Positions 52,401-62,901 of a stretch of DNA of 64,000 bases are shown one piece after another. Source of the DNA: Colletes latitarsis (taxonomy: Eukaryota > Arthropoda > Insecta > Hymenoptera > Colletidae); assembly GCF_051014445.1 (NCBI RefSeq), contig NC_135137.1:29575501-29639500 (forward strand), written 5' to 3'. Position numbers and translations under genes: made by a program. The notes beneath the pieces were generated by a model. That model was not told the DNA's origin and searched no databases. It saw only the letters and a list, made by a program, of their open reading frames with translations. Position 1 is the stretch's first letter. Each line of letters starts with the position of its first letter.

Positions 52401-55400
52401 AATTTGACGATGTTTGAACGCTCTGGCCACATCATAGGACGGTGTTCGACTGGTACACGTGGTGGTATAACAAAGAAAAGTTTGATAGCTTGCAACTGGT
52501 CAAGGCACCCTGTGGAAAGTCAATTTATCGAAGGCGTGATTTAACAAGTACACGAAACGGTGCACGTTTGAAAGCGAACCACCGTTAACTCGTGCCGTAC
52601 GCTCTTGCAGCACGTGTTCCGCGGCGGGAGGATCGATTGATCGACCGATAAAGGTCGAACGAATTCTCGGAAGATAAATCCCACGGATCAAGCGAACGAG
52701 TACTCTCGGTGTATCGCGAATATTATAAAACTCTGCGGAATGTTATTACGTGTAACGTGTAATTATGCAAAATGAATCACTGTTATTACCAATGCAATTC
52801 TCGACTATCGATATGTATCGATGATGTATGAAAATCAACCGTTACGATCGACCTTTGGACTCGATTCCATTTTTGCTTCTGTTTCTTACACTTTTCAATA
52901 CTTTACTTCGATATAATAATAATAAATTATTGAACCGTGTTTGTAGAGAAAATCGAAACAGTAATAAAAAAATATGTTGCACAGTTTCATCTAAATAAGA
53001 AAAAATGTATACCACCTTTTGTTAAACAAAATCTACAAGCCCTTTTTTCCACTCAATAGTTGCCCAAAAGAATTTGTTGCGCATGAAAAAATAATCCCTC
53101 TCCCTTAGATTATTTACCTGAAATAAAAAAAAAACACAAAGTCGATGTTTCTATTAGTTTCTGAGAAAATATTGGGAGAAAATGAAATGCAAAAGAGAAA
53201 AACATTTAGAGAGAATTAATGAAAGTAACATAACGATTAATAAAGATAATAAAGATAATAAGACTATAATAAAATATTATAGAACAAAAATATAAAAAAT
53301 GGAATATTGGGCTCGTAGAAAATGTACAAATTAAACTATTCAGTTTATTTGAATCAGAAATAAAAGATTGCTTAACGTAATGAGAATTAAGGTATCGTGC
53401 AGTGACTATTTAGGTAAGCAGCGTCGTTACGAAGACGTAATTTTATTCGAACACGAGGAAACGCAGGAACTTCCCACGAGTACAATTTTCGAAATTGTGC
53501 TAAAATTGCGGACGACCTTTCCCTTCTTTCCTGTCTTTTGTTCTATCTCGTTTTCCACTTTAACTTTTTCTTTCTCTTGCAAATTAATGCGATTGTTCGA
53601 CAAAACGGAACGCGAATTCCTACGGAATGGAAGATACGGAAAAGAAATTACAGTCTGCGAAAAAAGGTACTACAGTCGCGATGGAGAATGCAAACACTTT
53701 GATCGGCTCGTTCTTTGCAGGGTCAGTGAACTCAAAAGGTCGAGTTTATTCGCGCGAATAAAAGGAAATGCGCCCGGAGGACAAAGGAAAGCAATCAAAT
53801 CGTTTGCGATGGAGAATTACTATGCACGATCTACTTCTATATAATTATAAACGTGAAATAAAAAGATTATAATGTATTTTTCTAACAAAAAATCATTTGC
53901 AGTTAATAATCTATTGAAATACATTCCACTATGAGATCTTTAATGTACACGTGTTTTATATCTTTCAATAAAGATAATTTGTTAACAATAAGTCAGCTTG
54001 TTGTCCGGTTGCATATCTTGAAGAGTTATTTCGTGAACTTTTTAACCTTTCACTGGCTTCAGAATGAACACCAAAAAGTGGCGCCGTAGGAGATCGAACC
54101 TCGAAGTTCGTTGAACTCGAACCTCGTGCAAATCGTGATCCACAGATTATGGTTCCTTCTGTGTCCGTGTCGTCGAACTCCACAACAGTGATTCCGACCT
54201 TTCTTTCCTCCCTTTCACCGCACATCTTTTCCTTCGTGACTTATATTCAAGGAAACGCGAGGAAAACGTTTGTGTCGTTATTAATAAATTGATTAAAATA
54301 TTGTAAATTCTTCAAACTTGTGTAAATATTTTATTCCGCGACGAAAAAGTGAATTCAGTGGAATCAATAGTGGTTACAAAATTTGAGAAACATATACATG
54401 ACATAAGCATAGTATTTAAGATACAAATGCTTGTTTTTATTTTAAATTTGTATTTTAAGTATCCTAGTTTATTATCATCAAAATGTTTATTAGTATCATT
54501 TTTTGGGCGGATTAAAATATGCTATTTTATTGAATAAACTAGAGAAACGAAAAAAAGTTGGAGATTCAAGCGAAGAGCTTGTTAGGATTTCGTCACCCCG
54601 GAGAGCACTTCATTTTCCTTAACTAGATTATTCTAGTCGGCGCAATTGCGAAAGGCGACACGACCTGGAAAACCAATTGACCTAAGACCAATAAAACGTT
54701 GACACGTGCACGACAGAAAGCGTGACAGTTTCGTCAAAGGAGTCCGTCAACAGCGTCTCGTCATCGGTGACACGAATATTATTCGGTTAATCTTCGTCTT
54801 TATTCCTCGTTACGTCCACAAACTACGGTTCGCTTTTTTACTCAAATGTACTATCAATTAACGTTATAAATCTTCTAAGTCTACTAATATTTTGATTATC
54901 TAATGTGTAGTCTCCTTATTATTATGATTTTTAATTATTATAATACAATTTGATTAAAGTTTTATATTCAAAAATGTCGAGTTCAAAACGCTCAAAATCC
55001 AGGTAAAAATGTTCGTATAACTTGCCATAAAACTCATAATTTTCTACGTTACATATGTTAGAAATATTTATTTCGTGAAATTCGTTCGTTTCCTCGTTTA
55101 TTTAAATTATATTTTTCATTCAATATATTTAAGTTTTATTTAATTATATTCAATACATGGATTGATTTTCTATAAAAAAAATGTGTTACAGTTTTAATCA
55201 TATTCTTAGCAAAATAGATAGTTTTTAGAAATGTAGGATTGAGATTTGGAGTTTCGAGAGTTTCGAGACCTCGCAAAATTTCGATATTCGTGTCTCTAGA
55301 AATTATATTTAAAATAATTGACGACCGCTAAATCCAATTATAATTCCTGCCGTTTCGTTAGCGCTGCGATCTTATTCCAGATTGGTAACGTCGCATGTGA

Positions 55401-55732
55401 CACGAGCCACGCGACACGAAAATTTATTAAATAATAAATCCACACTATATCCAGTCTGTAATAGGCATATATTAATTATATTACACACTCATAGAAATAA
55501 AAGTCACAGTTCTCAAACTTCTTAAAATGCACTTCTCTCCTTCGATCTTATGAAAAACAAAATGGCTACACTCGAAACAAGTAATACGTCCAAAACGATA
55601 CAAAAGAAATATACTCCAACAATTGTTGGACTCTGATGATCAATGTATCGTCGAATAAATCTATTCTTTAATATTGAAAATCTTTCTAAAAAATAAATAC
55701 AAGATCCATCAGAATCTACCAGAATCAAAAGA
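52401..55732. other. Intergenic, no gene seen
   Basis: The longest frame is 53368-53844 plus (158 codons, TTG-led, unrecognised). CpG-richer DNA at 52430-52720 has no exon. Confidence 0.35.
53965..54225 (-). CDS. Unrecognised small open frame (86 codons)
   Basis: From ATG 54225 it begins MCGEREERKVGITVVEFDD and ends TNYLY, then TGA. Polar, Ser/Arg-rich. It contains a chance tRNA T-arm-like string near 54093. No family recognised. Confidence 0.15.
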   Translation of the reverse strand: MCGEREERKVGITVVEFDDTDTEGTIICGSRFARGSSSTNFEVRSPTAPLFGVHSEASERLKSSRNNSSRYATGQQADLLLTNYLY

Positions 55733-56090
55733 GTTGAAAACCCAAGGCTCGCGCTCTTTTCTTTGTATTATAGGTTTACAAAAGAATTTTTTGAGGAATC
55801 AGACAATTAATGCTCGATAAATTAAAGAAAAACGTCCAAGACTTACAGGGACGACCTAATATTAACATTAATATATTAATATCGATGGTCCATCGAACGT
55901 TTCGGAGCACAAAATCGGTTAAGTTGAAAACCCAAGGCTCGCGTTCTCCTCTTTGTATTATAGGTTTACAAAAGAATTTTTTGAGGAATCAGACAATTAA
56001 TGCTCGATAGATTACAGGGACGACCTAATATTAACATTAATATATTAATATCGATGATCCATCGAACGATTCGGAGCACAAGATCGGAAT
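55733..56090. repeat. Two tandem copies of a ~168-190-bp unit
   Basis: GTTGAAAACCCAAGGCTCGCG begins at 55733 and 55923 (written here with its 3' end trimmed by eye). The second copy lacks a 22-bp piece after GCTCGATA. The array ends exactly where a GC-rich island begins. Confidence 0.92.
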
Positions 56091-56094
56091 GTGC

Positions 56095-56720
56095 AATGCC
56101 CCGAAACACAAAGAGAGATTATTTACGACACCGGGGACCGTAGATCGGTCGTGGTCCCCGGAGGTTAACTCGTTTAACCTCCTCCTATCACGACCCAAGG
56201 AGATCGGGATCTCCCCGATCCGTGATGCGTCTCCGTTCGATCGTCCGACTTCCTCGTTTCGAGGACGCTGGTCCTGCGCGATATCCTGCGGCCGCGGGCA
56301 AGTACATCGAGATAGAAGTCGAGTGCACGTCACGATCCAGTTACTCGACCCAGTCGACACGGCCGCGCGTCGTGTCGTACCGCGGGAGGTCGTGGCAGAT
56401 CCGAGACAACGTCTTCTTTCGTGTTCTGGCCGAGTTTCAACGTCGTGACTCGACCGCTCGATCCCGCTGGACAGCTGTCGTGTCCTTTACGCCGACGCTC
56501 GTGTCCTACGAATTGCTTGATTTCCCTGCATCGGTGATTCCCCGGCACGGACTCGCGCCAGCGAACGTGCCCGTTGGCCAACCATCGAATCCAGGCGTCC
56601 CACGATGCAACGGATCTCGAGAAACGAGCGAATGAATCAAATTTTTTCACGCAGGGCCTGGAAACTTTTGTATTTCAACCGGGAGCCGGGTCAGGGACCC
56701 CGAAAGTTTGTGAGATCTCG
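56095..56720. other. Isolated GC-rich island with nested hairpins; unrecognised open frames
   Basis: A 600-bp GC-rich block in AT-rich DNA. At its left edge four perfect helices can form: 56133-56139 with 56153-56159 (GGGGACC/GGTCCCC), 56147-56153 with 56189-56195 (GGTCGTG/CACGACC), 56160-56168 with 56174-56182 (GGAGGTTAA/TTAACCTCC) and 56202-56208 with 56214-56220 (GATCGGG/CCCGATC). The first two cross, so a pseudoknot is possible. A plus-strand frame from ATG 56225 to the TGA at 56633 is open for about 136 codons, and two other long frames exist, one on each strand; I recognise none. It may be a promoter or 5' exon, or the end of a retroelement. Confidence 0.5.
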
Positions 56721-57032
56721 ACTAAAATCGACCCGAGAAATCTCTTCGCTGATTTTTTAACGACTTGAAAATTAAATGAACTAAAATAAGTACGAAGAAA
56801 TATTAGAGAATACACACATGGCTGTGAATTTTATTTGATACTATTTAATAATAAAAGTTTTTAGTGTACTTACTGTAACTTATTTTTTGGGTAAAACTAT
56901 CTGAAGAATTCTTCAGAACTGTCTTTTACTTAGAAGAACAAAACAATGTTGATAAAGCTATGCAGAATGTAAACAAAGTTAGTTTTAATGAGAAGGACGA
57001 TATTACTTTTCAGAAATTAGTGTAACAATATA

Positions 57033-58219
57033 TAGAATATTCAGCCATCCCTGGGAAAAATTTTAATGGGAGATTCTAGAGGCCAAAATAAGACGAAAAT
57101 CAAAGATACTTATTTGTTAATTGAGACTTCGTTAAAATGTTATAGAAATATTTCCCGTCACGCGGTATATTTTCGGTAAAGAATTTTTTTCTCGAAAGGG
57201 CGTAGGATTTGAAGGTATGTTTATTCACCAAAAATGAATGTAATTGAGCCCCGCAAACAAAAATAATTTTTCCAGAACGCTTTGAAATTTTTTCTTTTCG
57301 TTGAAAAATATCACATCTTCTTGAATTTTTTTCTGGAAAGTGAGTAGGATTTCAGGGGTATGTCTATTCACTAAAAATGATTATAATTGACCCCTGTAAC
57401 TGAAAATAATTTTTTTAGAACGATTTGAAATTTTTTAATTTCGCCGAAAAATTTAAGCAGCTACCCCTGTCGATTTTTCTTAAAAATTCGTTTTTTATTT
57501 TTAATAATTTTGGTTGGCGCTGTATGGAAAAGTTATCTAATACTTTTTTGTAGGTACCTATGAGCTCTACTTCAAAAAAGAATTTTAATGAAATACATTC
57601 ACTATTGTAGGAGTTATGGACATTTGAAAATTGGACCATTTTTATGGGGTTTTCCTAATTTTACGGAGTTAAAGAACAACCTTTCGAAAATTTTTGGAAT
57701 TTCTATATATTGTCCATCAAAATACGCGTTGATTGCTTTTTTAAACATTAAAATCGTCCAATCCATTCAGAAGTTATGATGTTTTAAAGATACGCAGGAA
57801 ATTTTGGGCAGATATTTCTGGCCTGAAATTATATTTTCGGTAAGGAATTTTTTTCTCGAAAGTGCGTAAGATTTCGAGGGTATATCTATTCACCAAAAAT
57901 GATTGTAATAGACCCTTGTAACTGAAAATAATTTTTTTAGAACGATTTGAAATTTTTTAATTTTGTCGAAAAATTTCACACCTTCTCGAATTTTTTTCTC
58001 GAAAGTGAGTGGGATTTCGAGGGTATGTCTAATGACCAAAATTGATTATAATTGACCCCCGCAAACGAAAATAATTTTTTTGGAACGATTTTTTAATTTG
58101 ATTTTGTAATAACTTTTTAACGAAGCCTGAATCAACAAATTGATATTCTTGATTTTCGTCTTATTTTAGCCTCTAGAATCTCCTATCAAAATTACTCCCA
58201 GGAATGGCCGAACACCCTG
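57033..58219. mobile_element. Same TIR element family, copy D
   Basis: The right end is well preserved (GGCCGAACACCCTG, then TA at 58220-58221). The left end is diverged (TAGAATATTCAGCC in place of CAGGGTGTTCGGCC), with TA at 57031-57032. It has more internal 115-bp repeats than copies B and C, which makes it about 150 bp longer, and the same core. Confidence 0.86.
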
Positions 58220-58963
58220 TATATATAGCATATAATAATAATATTTATTATCAGATGATAAACTAAGAACTGACACTGACACTGACACTTTTTTCCAGTA
58301 ACTTTCAGTGATAAAAAATCATAAAAAAACATAAATTTACATATAATTTCGTCAAAAATAATTTCTATTGTTACGAATAATATACCCATTGAGACTACAA
58401 ATTATTTAATAAATATTCCCCGAGTGATAAGTTTTGTGTGACTTACCTTCTACATTGCACCAATAACACATTCACTAAGCAGCATAACTTGTAATATACA
58501 TGAAAAACTGCAATACAAATGTGAATACATTAACAATAAATCACTGATTTTAAGGGTGCAATTTAATACAAGCTTTATTTGCTGTATACTAAATCTTCCT
58601 GAAATAAACTTAATAAAAACAATTTCACTAAATTTTATAAAATCAAACTCAACTATTTAATACCTGAAACGAGTATTAATTAATTAACAAAGTAACTGTA
58701 TATGCAGAAACTTTTTTATTTTTACATACTACAAAATAAAGAAGAGGATTTCGTACCAGAGAGGGAAATACAGGCGAGATAATCTGTTGCTAGTAAATAT
58801 ATAATATATATTATATTTCCATAATATATCGGTACATGTACATCCACCTTCCTATACGATACGATAACATCCATTATTGTATTTGAAATGTATAATTAGT
58901 ATGCATAGACGTAGGTAAGTACGTTTAAAATTCAATAGGAGATATTTTCTTCTTTTTGTTTCC
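58220..58963. other. AT-rich DNA after copy D
   Basis: A short (ACTGAC)3-like run at about 58271-58289 and (AT)-rich runs near 58800. Nothing else. Confidence 0.5.
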
Positions 58964-58988
58964 GAGGCCGCGTGTGCCTCGCGGCCTC
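58964..58988. other. Perfect GC-rich 9-bp hairpin
   Basis: GAGGCCGCG and CGCGGCCTC pair exactly around a 7-base loop (TGTGCCT). An outer TTTCC/GGAAA pairing is possible with a bulge. It stands out in AT-rich surroundings and lies 11-35 bases past the stop of the candidate minus-strand exon at 58999, so it would be in that transcript's 3' UTR. Confidence 0.7.
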
Positions 58989-58998
58989 AGTTCGGAAA

Positions 58999-59174
58999 TT
59001 AACGTCGCAATTTCAATTGATCTACGTTATTAGGCATGATCGTCTTCGATGGCGACCGTAGAAGGAACACGCTGTCGTCTGATTGGATAAAGTGGCTAGA
59101 AGAAATACCAATCAGAGGGCAGTGTGTCCAAAAATTTTGCTCATCTCTCAAAGGTTTCGTCAAGCGTCCAATTT
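58999..59174 (-). CDS. Possible terminal exon of an unrecognised gene
   Basis: A good pyrimidine-rich acceptor (CTTCGATCCTGCAG) precedes two bases and 57 codons ending in TAA at 58999-59001. The predicted peptide begins IGRLTKPLRDEQNFWTHC and ends VDQLKLRR. I do not recognise it. A minus-strand AATAAA at 58715-58720 lies about 280 bases past the stop. Against it: the acceptor could be chance, and no matching upstream exon with a phase-1 donor is clear. It is downstream of the ALP gene on the same strand, so it could also lie in an extended ALP 3' region. Confidence 0.25.
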
Positions 59175-59272
59175 CTGCAGGATCGAAGAAGATCACGGAC
59201 TAAAACACCAGAGTATCGAGACTGACAGGAAAATGTTCGTCGTAGATTTTCACGCTTTTTTCCACGCCTATT

Positions 59273-59710
59273 TTATACAATTTCACAGACACAATTTCCA
59301 ATTACGTATAAAATGTCTCGTCGGTAACTGAAATAAAAATCTGAACGAAATCGTGTAAATCTCTCGCGAAACAAATTGTATGCTTCTCCAATTCCCGCAT
59401 CATTTTTACTAAAACGTTCGTGTGAAATGATCGCTAACCGACAATGTAGCTGATCGAAACGAATAACTTTGTACCGAGAAGAACGGAGACGCGTGTCACA
59501 ATTTAAACTTCTCTTATCCCTACGTAAAGTACTTAAAGTAATTCGCTCATTATCGTTAAATCGTTTGCTCGAGTCTATAATTCGTACATGATTCGATTCC
59601 CTTAACACGGATCCCTTCATATTCCCTGTTCGATTCGTAGTCTCGTTTGTTTCTACAGAATAAAAATTATCGAGTGAACGTCGAAGGAGACAGTAAATGC
59701 GGTTCACCAT
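59273..59710 (-). CDS. Unrecognised 145-codon open frame with ATG
   Basis: The ATG-initiated frame (MVNRIYCLLRR start, CVCEIV end) is long for this base composition. It is rich in Arg and Ser with no domain, signal peptide or repeat that I recognise. It lies between the ALP terminal exon and the candidate exon at 58999, all on the minus strand, so it could be ALP 3' UTR rather than coding. Confidence that it is translated is low. Confidence 0.15.
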   Translation of the reverse strand: MVNRIYCLLRRSLDNFYSVETNETTNRTGNMKGSVLRESNHVRIIDSSKRFNDNERITLSTLRRDKRSLNCDTRLRSSRYKVIRFDQLHCRLAIISHERFSKNDAGIGEAYNLFRERFTRFRSDFYFSYRRDILYVIGNCVCEIV

Positions 59711-60347
59711 TGTTCCTTTCGTTTGCGTTTCGCTTCGATGGGGTTTCTTTATTCACAACAGATTGCGCAAGGCCTCGAAGTACAGATTAATTCGTAGTAA
59801 ACTGGAAGTGGTAACGATCGTTCAAGACAAACGTATCGAAAATAAGAAGGATCAAGATCGAAGGAAATCTCATTGTTCGATAACGTGGATTTAAACAAAA
59901 TAAAAGAGTAAAGGAAATGGAGAAACGAAGAAGGGAGGACTTACTGGAGTTGGGTGGAAACGGAGGCAAAAATGGAGAACAAAAAGTCGTTGATGATAAT
60001 TAAATTAATCGTGCAGTGAAACGTCGTAGACCTCGAAAAATAATTCGTAGAAAAATTCGCCATCTGTAACGCTCCTTTCGAGGTTCGCTGCTAACGAATG
60101 TCTCGGTTGATTAGCTCCGGATCGCGCAAATAGAAAAACGAAGCACGCCTGCGAGTTAACTATAATTCTAGTCTCGACGTTTGCGGTCCAAAGTCGCGGT
60201 AGTAAAGCTAAAACGAGAGCTGGCGCCTGACGATCATTCTGAAGCGGTGCGGCGAAAGGTTTCGTAGGACGAGGGAGAAATCACGAGCGAATAAAAAAAA
60301 CAAAATCATACGAATTGTGCATCAGAGTGAGCGGCCTGGAAGACGGT

Positions 60348-60483
60348 TTAGCCCCATTTCTGGAAGAAACCCACTCGCTGGCATCGGCAATTGGTACCCC
60401 ACAAATTGCATCTGCAGCTGGAGCTATTGCAACAGTCGTTCGGTCTATGGTCGCAGTTTCCTCCCCGTTTCACGCAAGCCCGC
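60348..60483 (-). CDS. ALP: Agatoxin-like peptide (ALP) precursor, 3'-terminal coding exon
   Basis: This exon encodes the mature part of a secreted cystine-knot neuropeptide of the insect agatoxin-like family, which is known from honey bee neuroendocrine tissue and resembles spider U8-agatoxin. Seen here: a pyrimidine-rich acceptor ending TTTAG, one base completing a Lys codon, an Arg codon, then 42 residues, a Gly and TAA. Numbering from the residue after the Lys-Arg pair, cysteines lie at 2, 9, 16, 17, 22, 24, 31 and 33 (C-X6-C-X6-CC-X4-C-X-C-X6-C-X-C), a framework for four disulfides. The end GFFQKWG supplies a Gly for C-terminal amidation. The Lys-Arg prohormone-convertase site is split by the intron. 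The frame matches the upstream exon at 61125-61203 exactly (phase 2 donor, one base supplied here). A minus-strand AATAAA at 59748-59753 is a possible poly(A) signal. It is an endogenous peptide gene; no venom role can be inferred from the sequence. Confidence 0.93.
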
Positions 60484-61124
60484 CTAAACAGGTAGATCAA
60501 CGAGGTACGTCTACTCGAGATTAGGGGAATCTAAACAATGCCTTGTAGAGACATCGAGGCATCAAAACTTTAGGATAGGGAGAGGAGGTGTGATGATTTC
60601 GAGACGAGTGAAACGATTTCTAGCAATGTAAACGCCTTACTTATTTGCTGTAAGAAGATTTTTATGGTTTGTGAGAATAACTACAGTTTTGGAACGCAAG
60701 AATGTATGGACAGAGTAGACTGAAAGTTTATGCATGTATGAGAAATTTTAATTCTCAAAAAACTACTTAACATGCAAAAATATAAGAAATACTTAAAGAT
60801 ACGAATTATTATATTTAAGGGTTGAGACAGTCCTCTGCAAAGTTACCATTTCATTAACTCTATTAATAGAAATAGAAATTTAAATAAAGATCCGTTGTTA
60901 GAATAGACTATGATTCGAGGAGAGCTTTAAGGTGATTACAATAAATTTTATTAATTTCTATTTTTTTTCGAAAGATTTCAAACCTTCAACATGCATGTGT
61001 ATGTATTACTAAATGGGGGAACTCAAGAACTAGAGTTAACTACAAATTATTGGAGAAGAAGGAAACACGTTTTGTCAAGAAGAAAGGACGATAATGAAAA
61101 GTTAGTATGATAATAAATACTCAC
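60484..61124 (-). other. Intron of the ALP gene, carrying a MITE copy
   Basis: The intron runs from the GTGAGT donor (61124 downward) to the TTTAG acceptor (AG at 60485-60484). It separates the two halves of the Lys-Arg cleavage site. A diverged copy of the GACTGC-type MITE seen at 28055 and 50213 lies at about 60718-60908. The rest is AT-rich with no open frame of note. Confidence 0.85.
60718..60908. mobile_element. GACTGC-type MITE, copy 3, inside the ALP intron
   Basis: The left end GACTGAAAGTTTATGCATG follows TA at 60716-60717. The interior matches the copy at 50213 (CATGCAAAAATATAAGAAATAC, then TTTAAGGGTTGAGACAG). The right end is degraded, so its limit is approximate. Confidence 0.7.
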
Positions 61125-61203
61125 TTTTGTTGAGCTGCTCGCATCAGGTTCTCTAACGCGTTGTCTGCATAATCGGAATCTGCCATCTGCGCTGCATCGT
61201 CTT
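61125..61203 (-). CDS. ALP: Agatoxin-like peptide precursor, propeptide exon
   Basis: This 79-base internal exon encodes the acidic propeptide just before the mature peptide. It is bounded by an acceptor ending TATATTGCAG and a consensus GTGAGT donor. It reads two bases, then 25 full codons beginning DDAAQMADSDYADN and ending RAAQQ, then the first two bases of the Lys of the cleavage site. The 641-base intron to the last exon keeps the frame. The split codon at the 5' end (one base from the previous exon plus AA) fits Glu or Lys. The exon carrying the start codon and signal peptide should lie further up the minus strand. I found no convincing candidate between 61204 and 64000, so the gene is probably cut by the right edge of the window. 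Propeptide placement follows the known ALP precursor layout; exon limits are read from the sequence. Confidence 0.9.
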
Positions 61204-62393
61204 CTGCAATATAGAAATACGTACTAATGTGAAACGTATGAAATAAAATAAATTAGAAATATTTCCTAGTATTATAGATTGTCATTTTACTTAACCCCTT
61301 GCCATACAATGACGAGTCTGATACGTTACAAGTTCTTGATCTCAAGTTTCACAATTATGAGGCTACTCACTTCTCAAGTCTTATAAATTAAAATCAACAC
61401 ATTTTACATTCACAGGGTATTCGTAAAATAAATCTATTCTTTTTCGTGACCATTCCTTGTACGAACAAATTTAAACAAAATTAAATAGTATACGTTTGAA
61501 AAATGACATTAAATCGTATGTCAGAGGTTAAACCCACAACAGCAATATGTAACGCCATACAATCGTTCTTAGAAAGTTGTAACTCATCGATTTGATAGCG
61601 AATGTTAAGTCAGAAATTATGTCTAATAAAATGAAAATATAGAATAGAATTTCATTCATTTTTAAAAACTTAGCTAAACAGGTATATCATTACCAGCTTC
61701 GAAAGTAATTTTCATCCCTTAAAAACGAATATCAACCAATAGAAAAAAATACTAATACTTCAACGTTTTACAGTAATGTTCATTAAAGAAAATTAATGTT
61801 TACAATAGCTGACACGATCAAAGGGCCAGGAAAACATTGAAACAAACGGAAACGGTTGTAATAACTATTTTCAAGATTGCTCTGTAGAAACGCGTCGTAT
61901 AACGATCGATCGAGCACAGGGTAATTAGAGATCCATAATGAGGGGTCTGAAAGGGCAGCTAGTACTGCAGAAGGTAACGAAACAAAAATAGAAGAACCGA
62001 GATCCCTTTCGTCAGGTATATTTAATTTCCGTTTCAAGGCCGATTCTCTTCGAGCAAATTCGTTTGTTCCGTACCGTTTTCTCGGAGGACTCGCTCAATC
62101 CACGGATAATGATATACAGCTCGAAATTACTGTTGCACGGTTTACCAGAATGCAAAGCAGATTACTCGCGGCTGGGATTCGCATAAGTAGATTACCCTCC
62201 TCGAGGCCAAGAGAACTCTGTTTTTACAATTCACGACTGTATCTCGTTCGTTTCGTCTCCGAGCAGTCTCGTGCTTCGCTCGTAAAAAGATCCCATCGCG
62301 TTTACGAAAACCATATCTTTCAAGTTCTAACGATTCCAGCGGGTTGCAAATCCAATTGAGAAATTATGTAGTCCGACGTAAGCGGATATTTAA
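61204..62393. other. Probable ALP intron or upstream DNA
   Basis: Searched on the minus strand for a signal-peptide exon ending in a phase-1 donor; none is convincing. A CpG-richer part at 61780-62360 has open frames on both strands (84 codons minus, 69 plus) with no recognised content. Confidence 0.35.
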
Positions 62394-62515
62394 ATACAGT
62401 CGGATCCTCACGGTATAATACGGTACTTCTGCAATACGATTTCGCTTTAACACGGTTCGAGGAATGTGGGAATCCTCGCTATAACGCGGCATTCTTGCAA
62501 TACGGTTCAACAATG
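62394..62515. mobile_element. Pogo/Tigger-like terminal fragment with internal repetition
   Basis: TA then CAGTCGGATCCTCACGG opens a segment in which CCTC-C-TATAA-CGG, TTCTGCAATACG and ACGGTTC blocks occur twice (about 62408-62458 and 62471-62510). Such CCTCGCTATAACGCGG strings are typical of Tigger-like termini scattered through insect genomes. No transposase is present. Confidence 0.5.
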
Positions 62516-62901
62516 GAGGAATACCCGGTATGACAAGTGTTGATTGTGTCTTTTTTGTGAAAACAATGCGTGGAAAGTGTTGTATCTGTATTCGAATTTT
62601 TGTTATTATTTCATTATTTCATACGTGCACACATTTTATATTACACTTCATATTACATCACACACATTTTATTATTTCATATTACAGTTATTTCATATTT
62701 GTACACTAGAATAGTGATTCACTATAAATGAACAGAATGTTGTGTTTCTTATGAATTTTTCTATTTCTTTTTACCAAATGTTGTTTTTATTACACTGTGT
62801 TATTTCTATTTACGAAGTAGCTTTCTTTGTTTTATTTTTAATAGTGAGTAATTACAGAACTGATAGAGAGGTATAAATAATGCAAACAGTATACAACAAA
62901 T

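Noticed and set aside
53368..53844. 158-codon plus-strand frame
   Set aside because: Starts at TTG, no domain or signal, mixed composition with a hydrophobic run caused by T-rich DNA. No splice or transcript evidence.
54061..54130. Minus-strand tRNA or retroelement primer-binding site (GAGGTTCGATCTCC, then GGCGCCA and a T-run)
   Set aside because: Only a T-arm-like string is present. No 5' acceptor strand, D arm or anticodon arm can be formed upstream, and there are no LTRs.
56133..56220. HDV-like self-cleaving ribozyme
   Set aside because: A 7-bp helix starting GGGG and a crossing second helix look suggestive. However, only 13 bases separate the two strands of the first helix, leaving no room for the P3 stem-loop that the fold needs.
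60243..60524. Plus-strand open frame reading EDGLAPFLEETHSLASAIG, with GAG|GTACGT at its end
   Set aside because: It is the antisense shadow of the ALP knottin exon. The minus strand has the cysteine framework, matching splice phases and a stop, which explain the sequence better.
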